Shown in pieces: positions 24,513 to 36,082 of a stretch of DNA of 64,000 nucleotides. The notes beneath the pieces were generated by a model, which worked only from the letters and a program-made list of their open reading frames with translations, searched no databases and had not been told where the DNA came from. This stretch comes from Iris pallida (lineage: Eukaryota > Streptophyta > Magnoliopsida > Asparagales > Iridaceae): contig JANAVB010016200.1 of NCBI GenBank assembly GCA_029216955.1, positions 1,709,835-1,773,834 of the forward strand, given 5' to 3'. The position numbers and the translations under genes are program-made. How positions within the stretch are numbered: the first letter of the stretch is position 1; each line of letters starts with the position of its first letter.

Positions 24513-26222
24513 AAAACAAAGAAAAATTTTGTTCCTATAGAGGAAAGAGAGGGAGAGGGGGAAATGGTGAACGGAGACGAGCGGGAGTGAGAGGCAGCAG
24601 GGGAGTCGGTGGTCCGGCGGAGGAGCGATCGCGGGTGGCTCCGGTGCGGCGCACGACGGAGGGTTTGGAGGTCGGTGATGGGGCTGTCTCCGGTGGTCAG
24701 AAGGGGCGGACAGGGAGAAGGAGGAGGGGCGGCACCGGCTCGCGGCTGCCACAGCTAGCGCTGCTCCGGGCTTAGGCTCGAGCGAGAGCACGGCGGTTAG
24801 GTTTAGCGACGGCTGGAGGGTGGCGGACACACGGAGGCTCGCGTGGCGGAGCTCCGACGTGGTCTGGCATCGCCGGTGGTCGTGGAGGTAAGTGGTGGTG
24901 CTGGTGGTGTTCCTTTGTTTCCTTTTTCTTTTTTTTTGCTCGGTGGTGGTTTTGGGGAAAACGGCTGGGCCTCCGGCCGGTGGCCGCGGTGCGGGTGATG
25001 GTGGTGTTGCGGGGTCTGGCAGCGGAAGAAGGGGCTGTGGTAGCGGTGGTGGCGGTGATGGTTTGGGTGTGTCGGTCGGGGGGTAGTGCTGACGACGGTG
25101 GTATGGTTCTGTGGCGGCGGTTAGGCCGATGGTGGCGGAGGCGGTGTTGGCAGTGGTCTGGCGGTGTATTTGGAGGAGAATTGGTGGCGGCGGTGGCCGC
25201 GACGTTTGTGGTAGTGATGGCAGCGGTGATGTGAGGACGGGTCATCGCGGTGGTGCACGAGGACTCGCCGGGAAAGGGCATCGGAGGGGACTCGGGTCGA
25301 GAGGTGCAGTGCTGTAGGCTGAGCGAAGGTTGTGCTCCGGTGGGCTGTGGGTGGTGGCCGGCTAGGGTCGCCGTTAGGGTTAGGGTTTTAGGGTTTGTTG
25401 TAATTGGGTCGTGTTTGGGTTATTGGACACGACATGAAATTCTGGAAATCGTGATCCGGTGTGTCGGACACGATGAAGGGGGCAATATAATTATAATGGA
25501 GAAAAATAGTGGAAAAGATGGAGACACGGACACGATGCACGCAATTATGGGTGGAGAAATTTTTTTGTTGATGTGAGAAATTTATGGAGGAGTACCTGCC
25601 TATTTATAGGATGTGGGAATTTCCAGTTGGATAAGGATTAAGAATATTTAAACCCAATTAGATAATTCAATCTATTAATTTATATAATTTTTAAAACAAT
25701 TCAAATCAATTCCAAATTCAATCCAAATTAAATATAGATAAATCTAAATCCATACATTCAAATTTGTAAATCATCATAACTAATTTTAACAATTATCAAC
25801 CATTTTAAAATATATTTTATGAACACTAAAATTATAATAATAATTAATTTCGAAAATTACATTATTATTTAAAAATAAACCAATAAAATATTTGTGAAAT
25901 ATATATGTATGCACGAAAAATATTATCAATAATTGTTATAAACGAAAGGCTTTGTATAAATAAAATAAAATAATGAGCTTGGAATTTTGGTACGAAAGCT
26001 AAAATAATTATTATATATATTATTTTGAAACTATAAAAAAATAGAAAAATATTTTTCTAAAAATATGTACGCTCGCACATATTCGCACTCGTCGAGCAAT
26101 TTTGAAAAATAAAATTTCGTGCGCGACGTACAATGCAACTACGCGACATACAAATACAATAAAAAAATAATCAATACAAATTTTATTTTAAAAAAATATA
26201 GTAGAAATTTAGGGGTTTTACA
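22060..26222 (-). repeat. Element B right LTR (5' LTR in element sense)
   Basis: Starts TGTAACGCCCCAG, ends AGGGGTTTTACA, and is followed by the target duplication. It is collinear with 16594-20753. Contents: TA run 23743-23792, AAT run 24353-24381, GA run 24469-24510, a GC-rich block 24540-25400 and a TATA box 25599-25610. A GGGTTAGGGTTTTAGGG stretch near 25375-25395 resembles plant telomere units but is only a few units long. No gene is seen. Confidence 0.92.
25599..25610 (-). promoter_or_regulatory. TATA box of the element B 5' LTR
   Basis: Minus-strand CCTATAAATAGG about 610 bases inside the LTR from its element-sense start at 26222. This is the box that would drive the full-length B transcript. 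Confidence 0.65.
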
Positions 26223-27873
26223 GCCAATCCATTCCCAATACTATGTCATAATTAGGGAGAGGCATAACAAGAAGAGGTTCTAAGAAGGTATGACCGGAAA
26301 TGGTGATAGGACAGGTGCAAGTCTCAGTGATAGGGATAGGTCCTCCTCCAGTCATAACTCTACAAATCATCTTACTACACCCTACGTCTATATGATAAGC
26401 AGCGACAAAATCTAAAGATATAAAGTTATGCGATGCTCCAGAATCAAATAGACATAAAGCTGGGTGTGAGTGTAATAAAATGGCACCTGTGATGACATCT
26501 TCTTCTGGTTCTAGTTCTGCCTTAGGCTCCTCAACGGCTAAGGCAAAAGATTGTCCGGCCCTGTGTTGGTTGTACCGCTGTTGCTGGGACAGAATTGGAC
26601 CCTTCTGCTGTCCAGGTCCAGCTCTGAATATTGTGAGGCAATCTCTGATCTGGTGGGTAGAAGACCCACAAGCAAGACAGTGGCCCAATCTCTTCCTACA
26701 GACATCTGATGAGTGTTCGGGCCTCTTGCAAAAGGTGCAAGTGACCGTCTTCGGCTGGTTCTGCTGGGGTGCCCTGTGGTGATGCTGAGAGGGCTTGTTG
26801 TTGGTGTTGGGCCTCTTGGAACTTCCCTGGTGGTGGCTGCTGGATCCAGGGTGCTCTTTCTTGGTAAGGCCGGCTGAGCTGGCCTCTACGTCTTGGGCCA
26901 CCTTAAGCATCTTGTCGAACGCCTTAGCTCCGTTCGCAGTAACATGAGTGAGGATCTCCTTCCGCAATCCATGTCGGAACTTCTGGGCACGTTCCTCTGG
27001 GTCTGCAACCAGGCGGGGTGCAAACCTGCTAAGCCGATTGAATTTCGATACGTACTCCTCAAGAGTACGGTCTCCTTGCTTCAGGTCGTGGAACTGCCTT
27101 GCCATGGCTTGTAAAGCAGCTTCTGGGAAGAACTTCCTCTTGAACTGCTTCTTGAAGGAACGCCAGGATGTTCCTCCAGTCATAAATCTGGGCTCGCTCC
27201 GATACCATATGCTAGCAACCTCTCGAAGTTGTAGAGCTATACCCTCTACTATAAGCCCAGGTGGGATGCGAGCAATGCTGAGGAGTCGCTCCATGTCATC
27301 CAGCCACTCATCCGCGTAGGTTAGACCTTCAGTCCCTTTGAAAGACCGCAGACTCAAGTTCTTGAAGCTCTCGATGTCCCCAACTTTCTCCTGAATTAAA
27401 GGACTGCTATATCGGCATCTATATTTCTCCAATGAAACATAAATTATCAATTTTACTTTTCTCACCTTGGAAGGTCTCTTCTCTATCTGTGATGTTTGCA
27501 ACATTGCCATGGCAACATTGTGGGCATTCTCCATGCCCTCCTTCATAATCGCGGTCTGCTCGCGATTCACTTCTGCATGAGCTCTCTGGCCCTCAAGTAC
27601 TCCTCGTAGCAGGCTTACGAGGTCAGTGTTGTCCACTGGTGCTGGTGGAGTAGCTGGAGAAAACGCTTCAACAGGTCGGGTTGCGGTCCTCAGAGGGATC
27701 GGTGCTGCTGCATGCACTGTGGAAGTGTAAGCAGCATGCAGAGGCCGTGCAGTGCGAGGACGATCAGTAAGCTGCAACGGAGAGGGGTCTGACTGAGCCT
27801 GAGTTGGAGTATTCTCAGTGGATAAAACCTCCTCATCAGCAGGCCCAGAACGAGTAGTCTTACCCTTTGCCAT
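26223..27873 (-). CDS. gag-pro: Element C gag and N-terminal protease, open frame cut by element B
   Basis: One open minus-strand frame starting at Met 27873 (MAKGKTTRSG). The longer frame upstream to 27930 is unlikely, because CCGCAG right before this ATG looks like a splice acceptor. Order: a variable N-terminal region; a 25-residue segment that looks like a retained intron (27391-27465); the gag core (GTEGLTYADEWLDDMERLL, SIWYRSEPRF, FKRKFFPEAA, RTLEEYVSKFNRLSRF); a His/Gln-rich linker; two zinc knuckles (CTFCKRPEHSSDVC and CLACGSSTHQIRDC); and a protease with intact DSG (LFDSGASHNF) and VLGMDWL. Right after GMDWL the frame meets the LTR of B, so the product would lack the protease end and all of pol. 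Gag is notably less damaged than pol of the same element. Confidence 0.92.
27391..27465 (-). other. Putative 75-nt in-frame GT-AG intron in the gag of element C
   Basis: On the minus strand the insert begins GTGAGAAAAG after CCAAG and ends TTTAATTCAG before GAGAAAGTT. It is AT-rich, is 75 bases (25 codons) long and has no stop, so it can be read through. The A3 gag runs PREKGFQDFQ across this spot with no insert. Removing it from C gives PSKEKVGDIESF, restoring the alignment. Confidence 0.7.
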
Positions 27874-28106
27874 CTGCGGACAGGTTTGGGTACAAACATA
27901 AGCAAGGGAGCCTAATAAATCTATAAGCAAACAAAAATAATTATTAAAGTATATAATTTTGGTCCTATAATATAACAGGGTAAATGTTATCTAAGTGTTC
28001 TAGTTGTTTCTAAGTCTGTTTTTCTAAAGTCTCAACTAAACCTAGGTCAAGTCAGAGAACTGCAGGTTGGTCTAGACTAAGTTGACCAGACCAATTTACA
28101 GAATTA

Positions 28107-28124
28107 GACCTGCATGGGCCACCA
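28107..28124 (-). other. Candidate primer-binding site of element C
   Basis: Minus-strand TGGTGGCCCATGCAGGTC, 9 bases inside the LTR end at 28134. It begins with TGG, the complement of a tRNA CCA tail. The same 18 bases occur at the same place in A3 and B. I do not recognise the tRNA. Confidence 0.55.
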
Positions 28125-28133
28125 CTAAAAACA

Positions 28134-30773
28134 TGTCATGACCCGATCCCAATGTAGTGGGTCTAGTCGGATCATGCACAGCCTGCACTGTTGTGTGACG
28201 ACGGCAGTAAGCTGTATCAAGCAGTGAAACACAACATGCAGAAACATCTAACGGAAATAAAACATTTTATTCAACTGGGAAAAGTCGGGAAATAAAATAA
28301 ACAACAACAATATTCATTTTATTACAATAGATTCTAAAAAAGAAAGTAAAGAAAAGTGCTAAGCCAACATTCTAGGATTCAGGGGTTCCTGGTTCAGCCT
28401 CTGCGGGACCCAAGTCTGTCCCGTAGAAAGTGCAGTAAGGCAGCTCCTTTTCGTCGCAATCACCTAAAAATGTTGGATCTCCAGTCAGGAGGGAGCAAGA
28501 ACATATTTCATCCACATCTAGCAATTCTAAATTAATAATAAATATAAAGTGCGAGACAGTTAAAGAAATAATATATTTTTTATATTTAATAGTAAAAAGA
28601 CCAACAAGCAAGATGATGTCAATGTCCAGAATGATGCAATTCTAATCTAGTATTTGAGTATATAACAGGGCCTGTGACCGGCTGGGATAGAGGCAATATG
28701 TATACTAACGTTTTGGCCAAAATGAATAGTATACAGTACGGCTCAACCCCCTGTATGGTAGGAGTTAGCGCGAGACGAAAAACGAGCGAGATTTGGCTTT
28801 GGTCACAGACGTTATACTACTCCCCCAAGCAATCCCCAAGTCAATGAGTCAATAATCAATAAATAACATGTCAAGATAGCCATCCAGCAATCCATCAATC
28901 TATGTGGAGTCCGAGAGGGATCCACGGTGAATCAGTGTAACTATACTACATGTAACTAACTGATGCATACATTTAATTATGAAAATAAAATACAGACATG
29001 GAATAGATATGAAACTTGCCTCAGAGTATTCCTTGACTTGGCAGCAATCAGAAAGTGACTGCTAGGGTTTACAGATCCGAACCTACAAGATCGTAACGCC
29101 AGTTTTAGTAACCAGAATTACACCCTAAATCTAAGGTACAAAACTAGGCCAAGTCTACAGGTTGGTGATCCTAATTGGAAACCATTTGTACATAAAGATA
29201 GATTTTGTTACAAATCTAAAATTAATAAATAACCGTTTAAGTAAATATAGGTTTTGTCGTAAATAAATAATTATTAAGGAAAATTACTTAAAATGTATTT
29301 CTTTGAAATTAGTAATTTTGTAGGAAATAGATTTATCTAAAAAATTTGAAAGTAGAATTTATTTATCGAGATTAATTATTTAACAAAATGATTTTCCTTA
29401 AAACTATATCTTTTAATCATTATCGTAAATAACATAGAAAATCACCTTTAATTATTAAAATAGCAATTAATACATAAAATACATTTTCTTACCAAAATAA
29501 TGGTCTTATGCTATTATAAAATATTTCGGGTTTTATTACTAAATACCATTTACCAAAATAATTATTTTAACACATAATTCGTTTTATAGAAAATAATTAG
29601 CTTTTCCTTTATAAATGTCTTTATCAAAACCTTTTGATTTAAAAATCATTTAAAAGAGAATTTATACTATATATATCATTATCCATTTGAAAATAATTTT
29701 ATTATATATTTACTAACAAAACTTTTACTTAAAGAATAATAATTCTAATCCACTATTTATATTAATTAAAGATTATAAAACCAGCAACCTAACAAGGTTT
29801 CCTAAAAGGGATTTATTACCAACGTTGCTACTAATAACACACAGAAACTAAATAACAATCTACAGAAACTAATATTAATCTACAGAACCTTATCAAACAT
29901 TCACAGAACCTATTCTAAGGCCAAAAAATCATATTGGTTCCTGTGAACTACAACAGAAGGTGAAAGGGGAGAGGTTAACCAAGGCTTGCATGAAGGAGTA
30001 CCGAGGGGAGGCCTCGGACTCGGAACAACACCGGAAACGACGAGCACGGGTACGTGCACGCACACGGCGAATACCCGACGACGAGGCACGCACACGGGAG
30101 ACGACGAACGTCGGGTGGAGGGCGCGTGCGGGAGACGGCGGGCTGCGCCGGGGTCGACGACCGGCGCCTGCGTTGGGTCGGCCTCGGGGAGGCGCTGTCG
30201 CGGCTGACAGCGACCGAGGGTGCGCTGGTCGGGGCTGACACGCGGCCGAGGGCGCACAAGAGTCTGGACTGGTCGCGCGGCTGCTGGCACGGGACGCTGG
30301 CAGCGCTGGAAGGCCGGTACGGGGTCTGACGACGCGTGGTGGCCGGCGCGGGGGCGCTGGCGATGCCGACGGGTGCTGGCCCGGCAGGCAGGCGAGCGGG
30401 ATCGACATAAAAGATGATGGAGAGGGTACTCGGATCGACGGGAACGGTGAGGAGAGCACGAGGACGGTCTCCAATCAAAGAATGGTGGAACGGTTAGGAA
30501 GATAGGAGAGTTCTTGTGATGGTGGAAAAATAAAGTTTCTGTTGATTGGGAGAGTTTCTGCTCCTAAGGGTTACGTAGTGGAGAAGAAGAGGAGTACGTG
30601 GGCATGGATTGGGCGGATCAGAGAGAAAAATTCGGGTGAGTGCGAGAATGGGTAGCCTATTAGGTTTGGGCTTCAGGTTGTGGGTTCCAGGGCTTAAGTT
30701 ATTGGGCTGAAAAATAACTAACCAGTAATTAATTAATAACACAAAAAAAAAATAACAAGTTGTGGGCTTCACA
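28134..30773 (-). repeat. Element C right LTR (5' LTR in element sense), 2.64 kb
   Basis: Plus-strand start TGTCATGACCCGATCCC, end TTGTGGGCTTCACA. Its right 1.07 kb matches the left LTR remnant at 12369-13444. It contains an AT-rich part (29200-29750) and a GC-rich part (29960-30450). No gene is seen. The sequence beyond the end (GGGGGGCAAG) cannot be tested as a target duplication because the left flank of C is lost. Confidence 0.9.
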
Positions 30774-31024
30774 GGGGGGCAAGTCAAAAAAACTCGATAA
30801 TAATAGACATACAATGATCCACTGTCATGTCAGTGTGACTATGAGGTGTGTTAATGTAAGTGTGTCCCCATAGCATAATTGGTTGCAAAATTCCTAGAGA
30901 AACTAATAAGTTTTTAGTTTTTAAAATTTGAACATGAAAAGTCGTTGGATTACATACATCTTATTCTTTAATTTCTTTCCAAGAGACTAAAGAGAAAAAA
31001 GATAAAGGTTATTTTGTTATAGGA

Positions 31025-31185
31025 TCTCATATAATATTTGATATTATAATTTATGTTTTCATATTGTCCAATGTTAGAGTTTAGGTCTCCATTTAAGCTG
31101 GATTGTGAACAATATAAATGGAGACCTAAACTCTAACATTGGATAATATGGAGACCTAGACTCTAATATCAAATATTATAGGAGA
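31025..31185. repeat. Foldback: inverted repeat with 19-nt loop
   Basis: Inner arms 31060-31095 and 31115-31150 are complementary over 36 bases with one mismatch. Outer arms (about 31025-31048 and 31163-31185) pair again after a symmetrical internal loop. The inner right arm and the segment after it are also direct repeats of each other (GAGACCTAAACTCTAA and GAGACCTAGACTCTAA). It could be a small foldback transposon or a hairpin-RNA locus. No open frame. Confidence 0.85.
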
Positions 31186-31354
31186 CTATATAGCTAAATA
31201 ACTAAAAAGTAAATATTCTTTCAATGTTAGTTAAATTAACGTGTCGCATCAATTTTATGTTCTTATTTGAGTTTTTATAGTCGAACTCATTGTGTTGAAC
31301 CGTTTTTTTGTTATATGCTCCTAGAACACCACGTGGTACTCATGGTACTGCATT

Positions 31355-31776
31355 TAGAGCATCTCCAATGCAAGTGTGGTTTAGAAAAAAGTTGTTGCCA
31401 CAAAGGAATAATAAGACTTTATTGAAAAAGTCCTTCTCCAATACAAATGTTAAAAAAATTGTGAAGTTGACATGGCATGACATGGCAAAGACATTATGAA
31501 GTTGGTTGTCTAGTTCTCGACAATGCACTTCACAATGTTTTTACCTCCACATCATCAATTATGAATAAAAAATTAGAAAAAGGCAAGAGGTTGTCTTGGA
31601 AGTTGAAAAAAGTAGATTTTATTGTCTTGTCAATATTTTTTGCATTGGAGAAGATTTTTTTATATCATTGTCTTGTGTGAATATAATCTTGCCACCTAGT
31701 AAAGACACTGTCTTGTGCCTCATGTCACATAGGAATCACATCACATTACAACACATTAGGGGTTGGAGATGCTCTT
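31355..31776. mobile_element. MITE-like element with GAGCATCTCCAA termini
   Basis: About 420 bases bounded by AGAGCATCTCCAA on the left and its complement TTGGAGATGCTCT on the right, a terminal sequence common in plant miniature inverted-repeat elements. The interior is AT-rich and non-coding. I could not find a clean target duplication (left flank GCATTT, right flank TCTAGT), so the exact ends and superfamily stay open. Confidence 0.7.
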
Positions 31777-31813
31777 CTAGTGAATGATGCAGTATATATG
31801 TAATGTTTTGATT

Positions 31814-33353
31814 TGTCACGACCCGCACCCTGTTTAGGGGCACGAGGACGTGGGTACATCCATCCTATGCCGCAGTGTCGAGGGTAGAACGTTGTATAGG
31901 TCATCTATATTATCTAACATCTAACTATATGAAATATATCATGTCATCTTCGCACAGAGGAATAATATGACATATAAAATATAAAATCTTAATCACAAGA
32001 TCTAAAGGAAGATAGAGCACGATATTGGAATAGAAGATAAAGAAAATTAAACTGAAATAAAAGTAAGAGTCATAACACACATGAGTCTAGATGTCTAGGA
32101 CGAATAAGTACATATCCTGAATAATAATAACGAAATCCAAACACACATTCGGAACAATCTGATACAATATGGATACTAAAACTCTAAGTCACTACTAGGG
32201 CACTCTCTATTGAGCAGGTCCTCCTGAGACTCTTGTGTGCGTCCCTCGTATACCCCCACTCATAGTAGGTAGGACAACAGTCTAAGCCATCTGAAAAATA
32301 TATTCAGTCAGGATTAGAGCGAAGTACAACTCAAATAGCAGTTCCAATTAATCGACGAGTACTATGAAAATATAAATAATAATGTGATAATTGATGAACA
32401 ATTTATAAGAGACAAAGTACAAATAGAAGAGACAAGTGAATATAGAGCAATAGGTATATGGGAAGAACATGTGAAAATGTAAAGACATACAGATATATAA
32501 TAAAGGAGAAAATCTGTCATGCAAGGTATACAACTAACAAGTCCAGAATATCTGTGTCTAACACCAGTGTTTTAAAATACCAAGTTGACATGTGAACGGC
32601 TAGAGGATAATATCCGGCAAACCATACACGTCCGTGTGTGGCCGCTATTATTCCAGCAAGATCATGGGGTAGAAAGGGTATATTCACACGTCACATAGGT
32701 ATTTCCCTGCCCGACCAGTACACATGGATTCAGGTCCCAATACGAATCTCAATAATTCAGAATAGATATATTAGTCCAGTAATTCATTAGTCCAGTGAAA
32801 GTCATTAGACATGAAACTATGTATCTCAAGTCAAGGAATCCATACAATACCAATCTGTGTGTCCATCGTGTCGGAATCAAATAGAACACTAGTATAAACA
32901 TGCATCATATAAAATATCAAGAAATGAAAACTATCAGAGAATATACTCGCATGCGATCCTGAGCAGTAAATGAGAATCGATGCCCAAAGTGGTGTCACAC
33001 AAACCTATATATGAGATATATAGAGTTATTTGGTGTTCTAAAGTAAATAGTATATTTAAATGCATTTATTTCATGATTCTAGGCCTTTTCTAGGTCAATA
33101 CAAGTCAAACTAGGTCAACTTGACTCAAGAGTTGACTTTTAAGGTCAAACTAACCAATTTGGTCAGACCTAGATAAATTCTAACTTCTAGAGCCTTACCT
33201 TGCTACCTATGTGTTTACCTTACCTAGAATTTACCCATTTGCTATAGGTATCTATATATCCTACTTACCCACACTCCATATATACATACATGTAATCCTA
33301 TACTATGGTATCTAGGTATCTAATATTGATACATATGTGGGTACCAAATCTTA
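31814..33353 (-). repeat. LTR E, A-related, minus orientation, truncated
   Basis: Plus-strand start TGTCACGACCCGCACCC, the complement of an A-type LTR end (A3: GGGTGTGGGTCGTGACA), followed by the complement of other A-LTR landmarks such as GGGCACGAG, CGCAGTGTCGAGGGTAGAACG and, near 33080-33160, the GTTGAC-rich block. It is cut at 33353 by the start of LTR E'. No gene is seen. Confidence 0.78.
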
Positions 33354-33375
33354 TGTCATATCCCAGAACCAGAAT

Positions 33376-36082
33376 TGTCATTCTCCGTTCCCAGAATACG
33401 TATTTTTATACGTGTACTGCTTGAATGTATTTATTTAATATTTATCATACATTTGTTCTATATTTAGATTCTTCAATTTTACGCTTATTAATTTTTCTGT
33501 ATTTTATTTTCTGCTTTTGCTTTAGTTCTTGGTTTAATCTGTTCATTTAACCAACTCGGTTTAGCTTGGTTCATCATGATGAGGAATATATGGCCGAGAT
33601 CTTGTAGGAGAGAATAGGGGGTAGAGATTTACTTGGGCTTGATATTAATACTACTTTACTTTTCTATCTCTTTATTACTCTCATTTACTTCTTCTTCAAC
33701 CTCCATTACTCTCCCACCAACCTAGAGATCTAGGCAAGTACAACTTGCTTCGTGATGAATCTCTAATTTTGTTGTTCCATTGTCTTCCTCACGAGATTCT
33801 ATGATACTTTAGTACTTAGCATTATTTGATTTCCATGGCTCATTTCATGTAGATCTAACTTTATTACATTTTTAGATTTCTTGGGTTTTGATATATTTAA
33901 CCTTGTTATTTTCAAGTTTTGATGGTTACATGTTGTAGAGAACTTCGTTCTACCCAATTTTGACCTATGGAAGTTCAGATTTGGGCTTGGAATGAAGGAT
34001 TTAGAGAGCTTGGAAGCAATGGCTTCCATGGCCCTGTTCTCGGAAATTGGAGAAGCAGCACCAGTGCTTGACCGCATGACTCTTTCATGCGGAAAGTCTC
34101 CTGGCCGCATGTTACCCTTAGCCGTATGGCCGAGTTAACTTGGCCGCATAAGCGCATGATCATCCCTGCCGCATAAGCTCATGTTTCTAAGCCGCATAAG
34201 ACTGTCTTCTTTTCAGCCGCATAAGGCTTGTTATTCCCTGGCCGCATGAGCCCTATCATTTCATTGCCGCATGGCTGAGATGAAATCGAGCCGCATAAGG
34301 ATCAGTACCCCTTCGGCCGCATGGAAGCCCTGGCCGCATGACATTGAGCCGCATAGACCTAATCATCCTGAGCCGCATGAGACTTGATTTACTGGCCGCA
34401 TGAGACTTGATTTCCTGGCCGCATGAGACCCGATTTCCTGGCCGCATGAGACTTGATTTCCTGGCCGCATGAGACTTGATTTCCTGGCCGCATGAGACCC
34501 AATTTCTGAGCCGCATGAGACTCGATTTCCCAGGCCGCATAGATGGGTATCCATCTGCTGCCGCCCATAGTGCCCTTTGGTTGTTCCTTGTCCTAAATTG
34601 ATATTGATTGCCACCTTGACTAATAATTGATCATACTTTCCTCGTTGGAACTAAGAGATTGGCTAGTCGTCTTATTGAATTGAATGAGACACGTTCATGT
34701 ATAAACCATAAACCATTGTGATCGACTAGCTGATCCGGACATTGGCATATGGATACATGTTGACTTCTATTTTTTTCTACAAAAGCAGCATGTGCATCTT
34801 ACAGTCAAGGCATGATTATTCCGTGGCTAGGATTGATTGTTGTATTACACTATGTAAGACCTACAACTTAGCCGTACGGGCATCGTTGTAGAGTTGTACA
34901 TATTGTACTATGTACAGAAGTACCCATTCTGAATGACCATGATTTACGACATGGGATTTCAATCAACATAGGGACTATTAAGCTAAATAAAATAACTATT
35001 GCATGGAGAGAATAGATTTTCGAGTTCTTACATGGCAGCCATCTTGGGGACGATTTGTGCCCCGACATACCGGCTGGTTCCCACAGATACCGCAAATCTG
35101 CCATACGGGCGGAGAGCCATATCTGCTTATTATTTATTGTATATTGATGACGGACGTCCCGCTGGGACTCGTCTAATTCATGATTGGCGTAATTGATCGA
35201 TTGGGTAGACTAGCCTTGCTTGTACATAGTAAGAACTGAGGAATCCCGTATTGCATAATTCCAGGGTAACTTGGAACTCATAGTAGCAAGCCGTAGTAGT
35301 TGCATGGCCGCTTAAATTGATTTGTTTATGCACTGTATCTACTCTGTTAACTACTAAGGAGAGCAGAACGTCAGGACATGACGGGTCAACTTCTGTCCTT
35401 GTTTGGTTGGGGAGTTGGCTTGAAGTGTCGTGATGTTGTGCGAACCCCAGTAGCAAGCAGAGACCTTTTTATCATATTCTTACTCTTATCACTAGTTCCA
35501 ATTTCTCATATCGTGCTTCCTTACGGTACTTGCTATTAGAGGTCTAACCTCTCCAGTTTTGCATGGCCAGATTTAGAGCCAGTTTCCGAGGACTCCTCTT
35601 ACTTCCACCTCCAAGATGGTCAATACTAGAGGAATGATCGCAGGAGGACACGAGTGGGTTTCTTACTTTCCCGCTCGTTTTGTTACTTACTTTATACTTT
35701 GCCGTTTGGCACCGAGATGTTAGTCGGATTGTCTTGTACTTATTTTTACATAATTGTAACTAAGTTAGACTGCAGCTGATAACAATTGTGTATGCTTTGC
35801 TACATCATCTGACTATGTTTTGTAAAGTCAGATCTCAAGAACATTTTGGCTGAGCGTTTGGGATGCCTTACTGCTTTATCTTACATGTTCTCTATTTACT
35901 GTTTCTTGTTTGAATGATTGAGACAATAGATGTTGAGTAACCCTAGTAAGACTTTCATATAGTATGCACCCTCTCGTCTTTTAGACAACATTGATCGTAT
36001 TATACGGTATTCATCTACCCGTAATACGTAGCTGGCTGAGTCATTCTTCCGCTCTCCGGTATTCTGGTTCTGGGGCGTGACA
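33376..36082 (+). repeat. Solo LTR D, 2.7 kb, with target duplication AGAAT
   Basis: Runs from TGTCATTCTCCGTTCCC to GGTTCTGGGGCGTGACA and is flanked by AGAAT at 33371-33375 and 36083-36087. There is no internal region or second LTR, so it is the product of LTR-LTR recombination. It contains the GCCGCAT repeat array. No gene is seen. Confidence 0.85.
34071..34535 (+). repeat. Array of GCCGCAT(G/A)AG units in solo LTR D
   Basis: Loose units with the core GCCGCATAAG or GCCGCATGAG occur from about 34071. At about 34371-34535 they tighten into a tandem array with a 23-base unit (GGCCGCATGAGACTTGATTT and three more bases). Frames over it are artefacts of the repeat. Confidence 0.9.

Larger units (their letters stand above)
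16594..26222 (-). mobile_element. Element B: non-autonomous LTR retrotransposon, 9.6 kb
   Basis: Complete element with two similar LTRs (4160 and 4163 bases), a 1306-base centre, and a 5-base target duplication. Its edges are those of a Tekay-type chromovirus: the shared 18-nt block beside the 5' LTR and a CGATGACAAAATTCTTTTAAG block before the 3' LTR. No gag or pol frame lies between, so any movement must have used proteins made by a relative. It fits the large-retrotransposon-derivative idea (LARD), though with LTRs that make up most of its length. Orientation is minus, judged from the order of the 18-nt block and the polypurine-like block. Confidence 0.9.

Noticed and set aside
19022..25281. 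Minus-strand Pro/Thr/His-rich frames in the GC-rich part of B LTRs (19504-19833, 24772-25281 and relatives)
   Set aside because: They are low-complexity, frames differ between the two LTRs through shifts, upstream AUGs lie between TATA box and start, and no protein motif is seen.
25370..25400. Interstitial telomere repeats (GGGTTAGGGTTTTAGGG)
   Set aside because: Only two or three irregular units, present at the same LTR position in all B copies, so part of the LTR.
34256..34614. Minus-strand frames with repeated Met-Arg-Pro-Gly type units
   Set aside because: Shadow of the 23-base GCCGCAT array in solo LTR D.
33354..36082. A DNA transposon with 22-base terminal inverted repeats (TGTCATATCCCAGAACC and its near complement)
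   Set aside because: The left arm belongs to E'; the inserted unit starts at 33376 with TG and ends CA with a 5-base duplication, as a solo LTR does.
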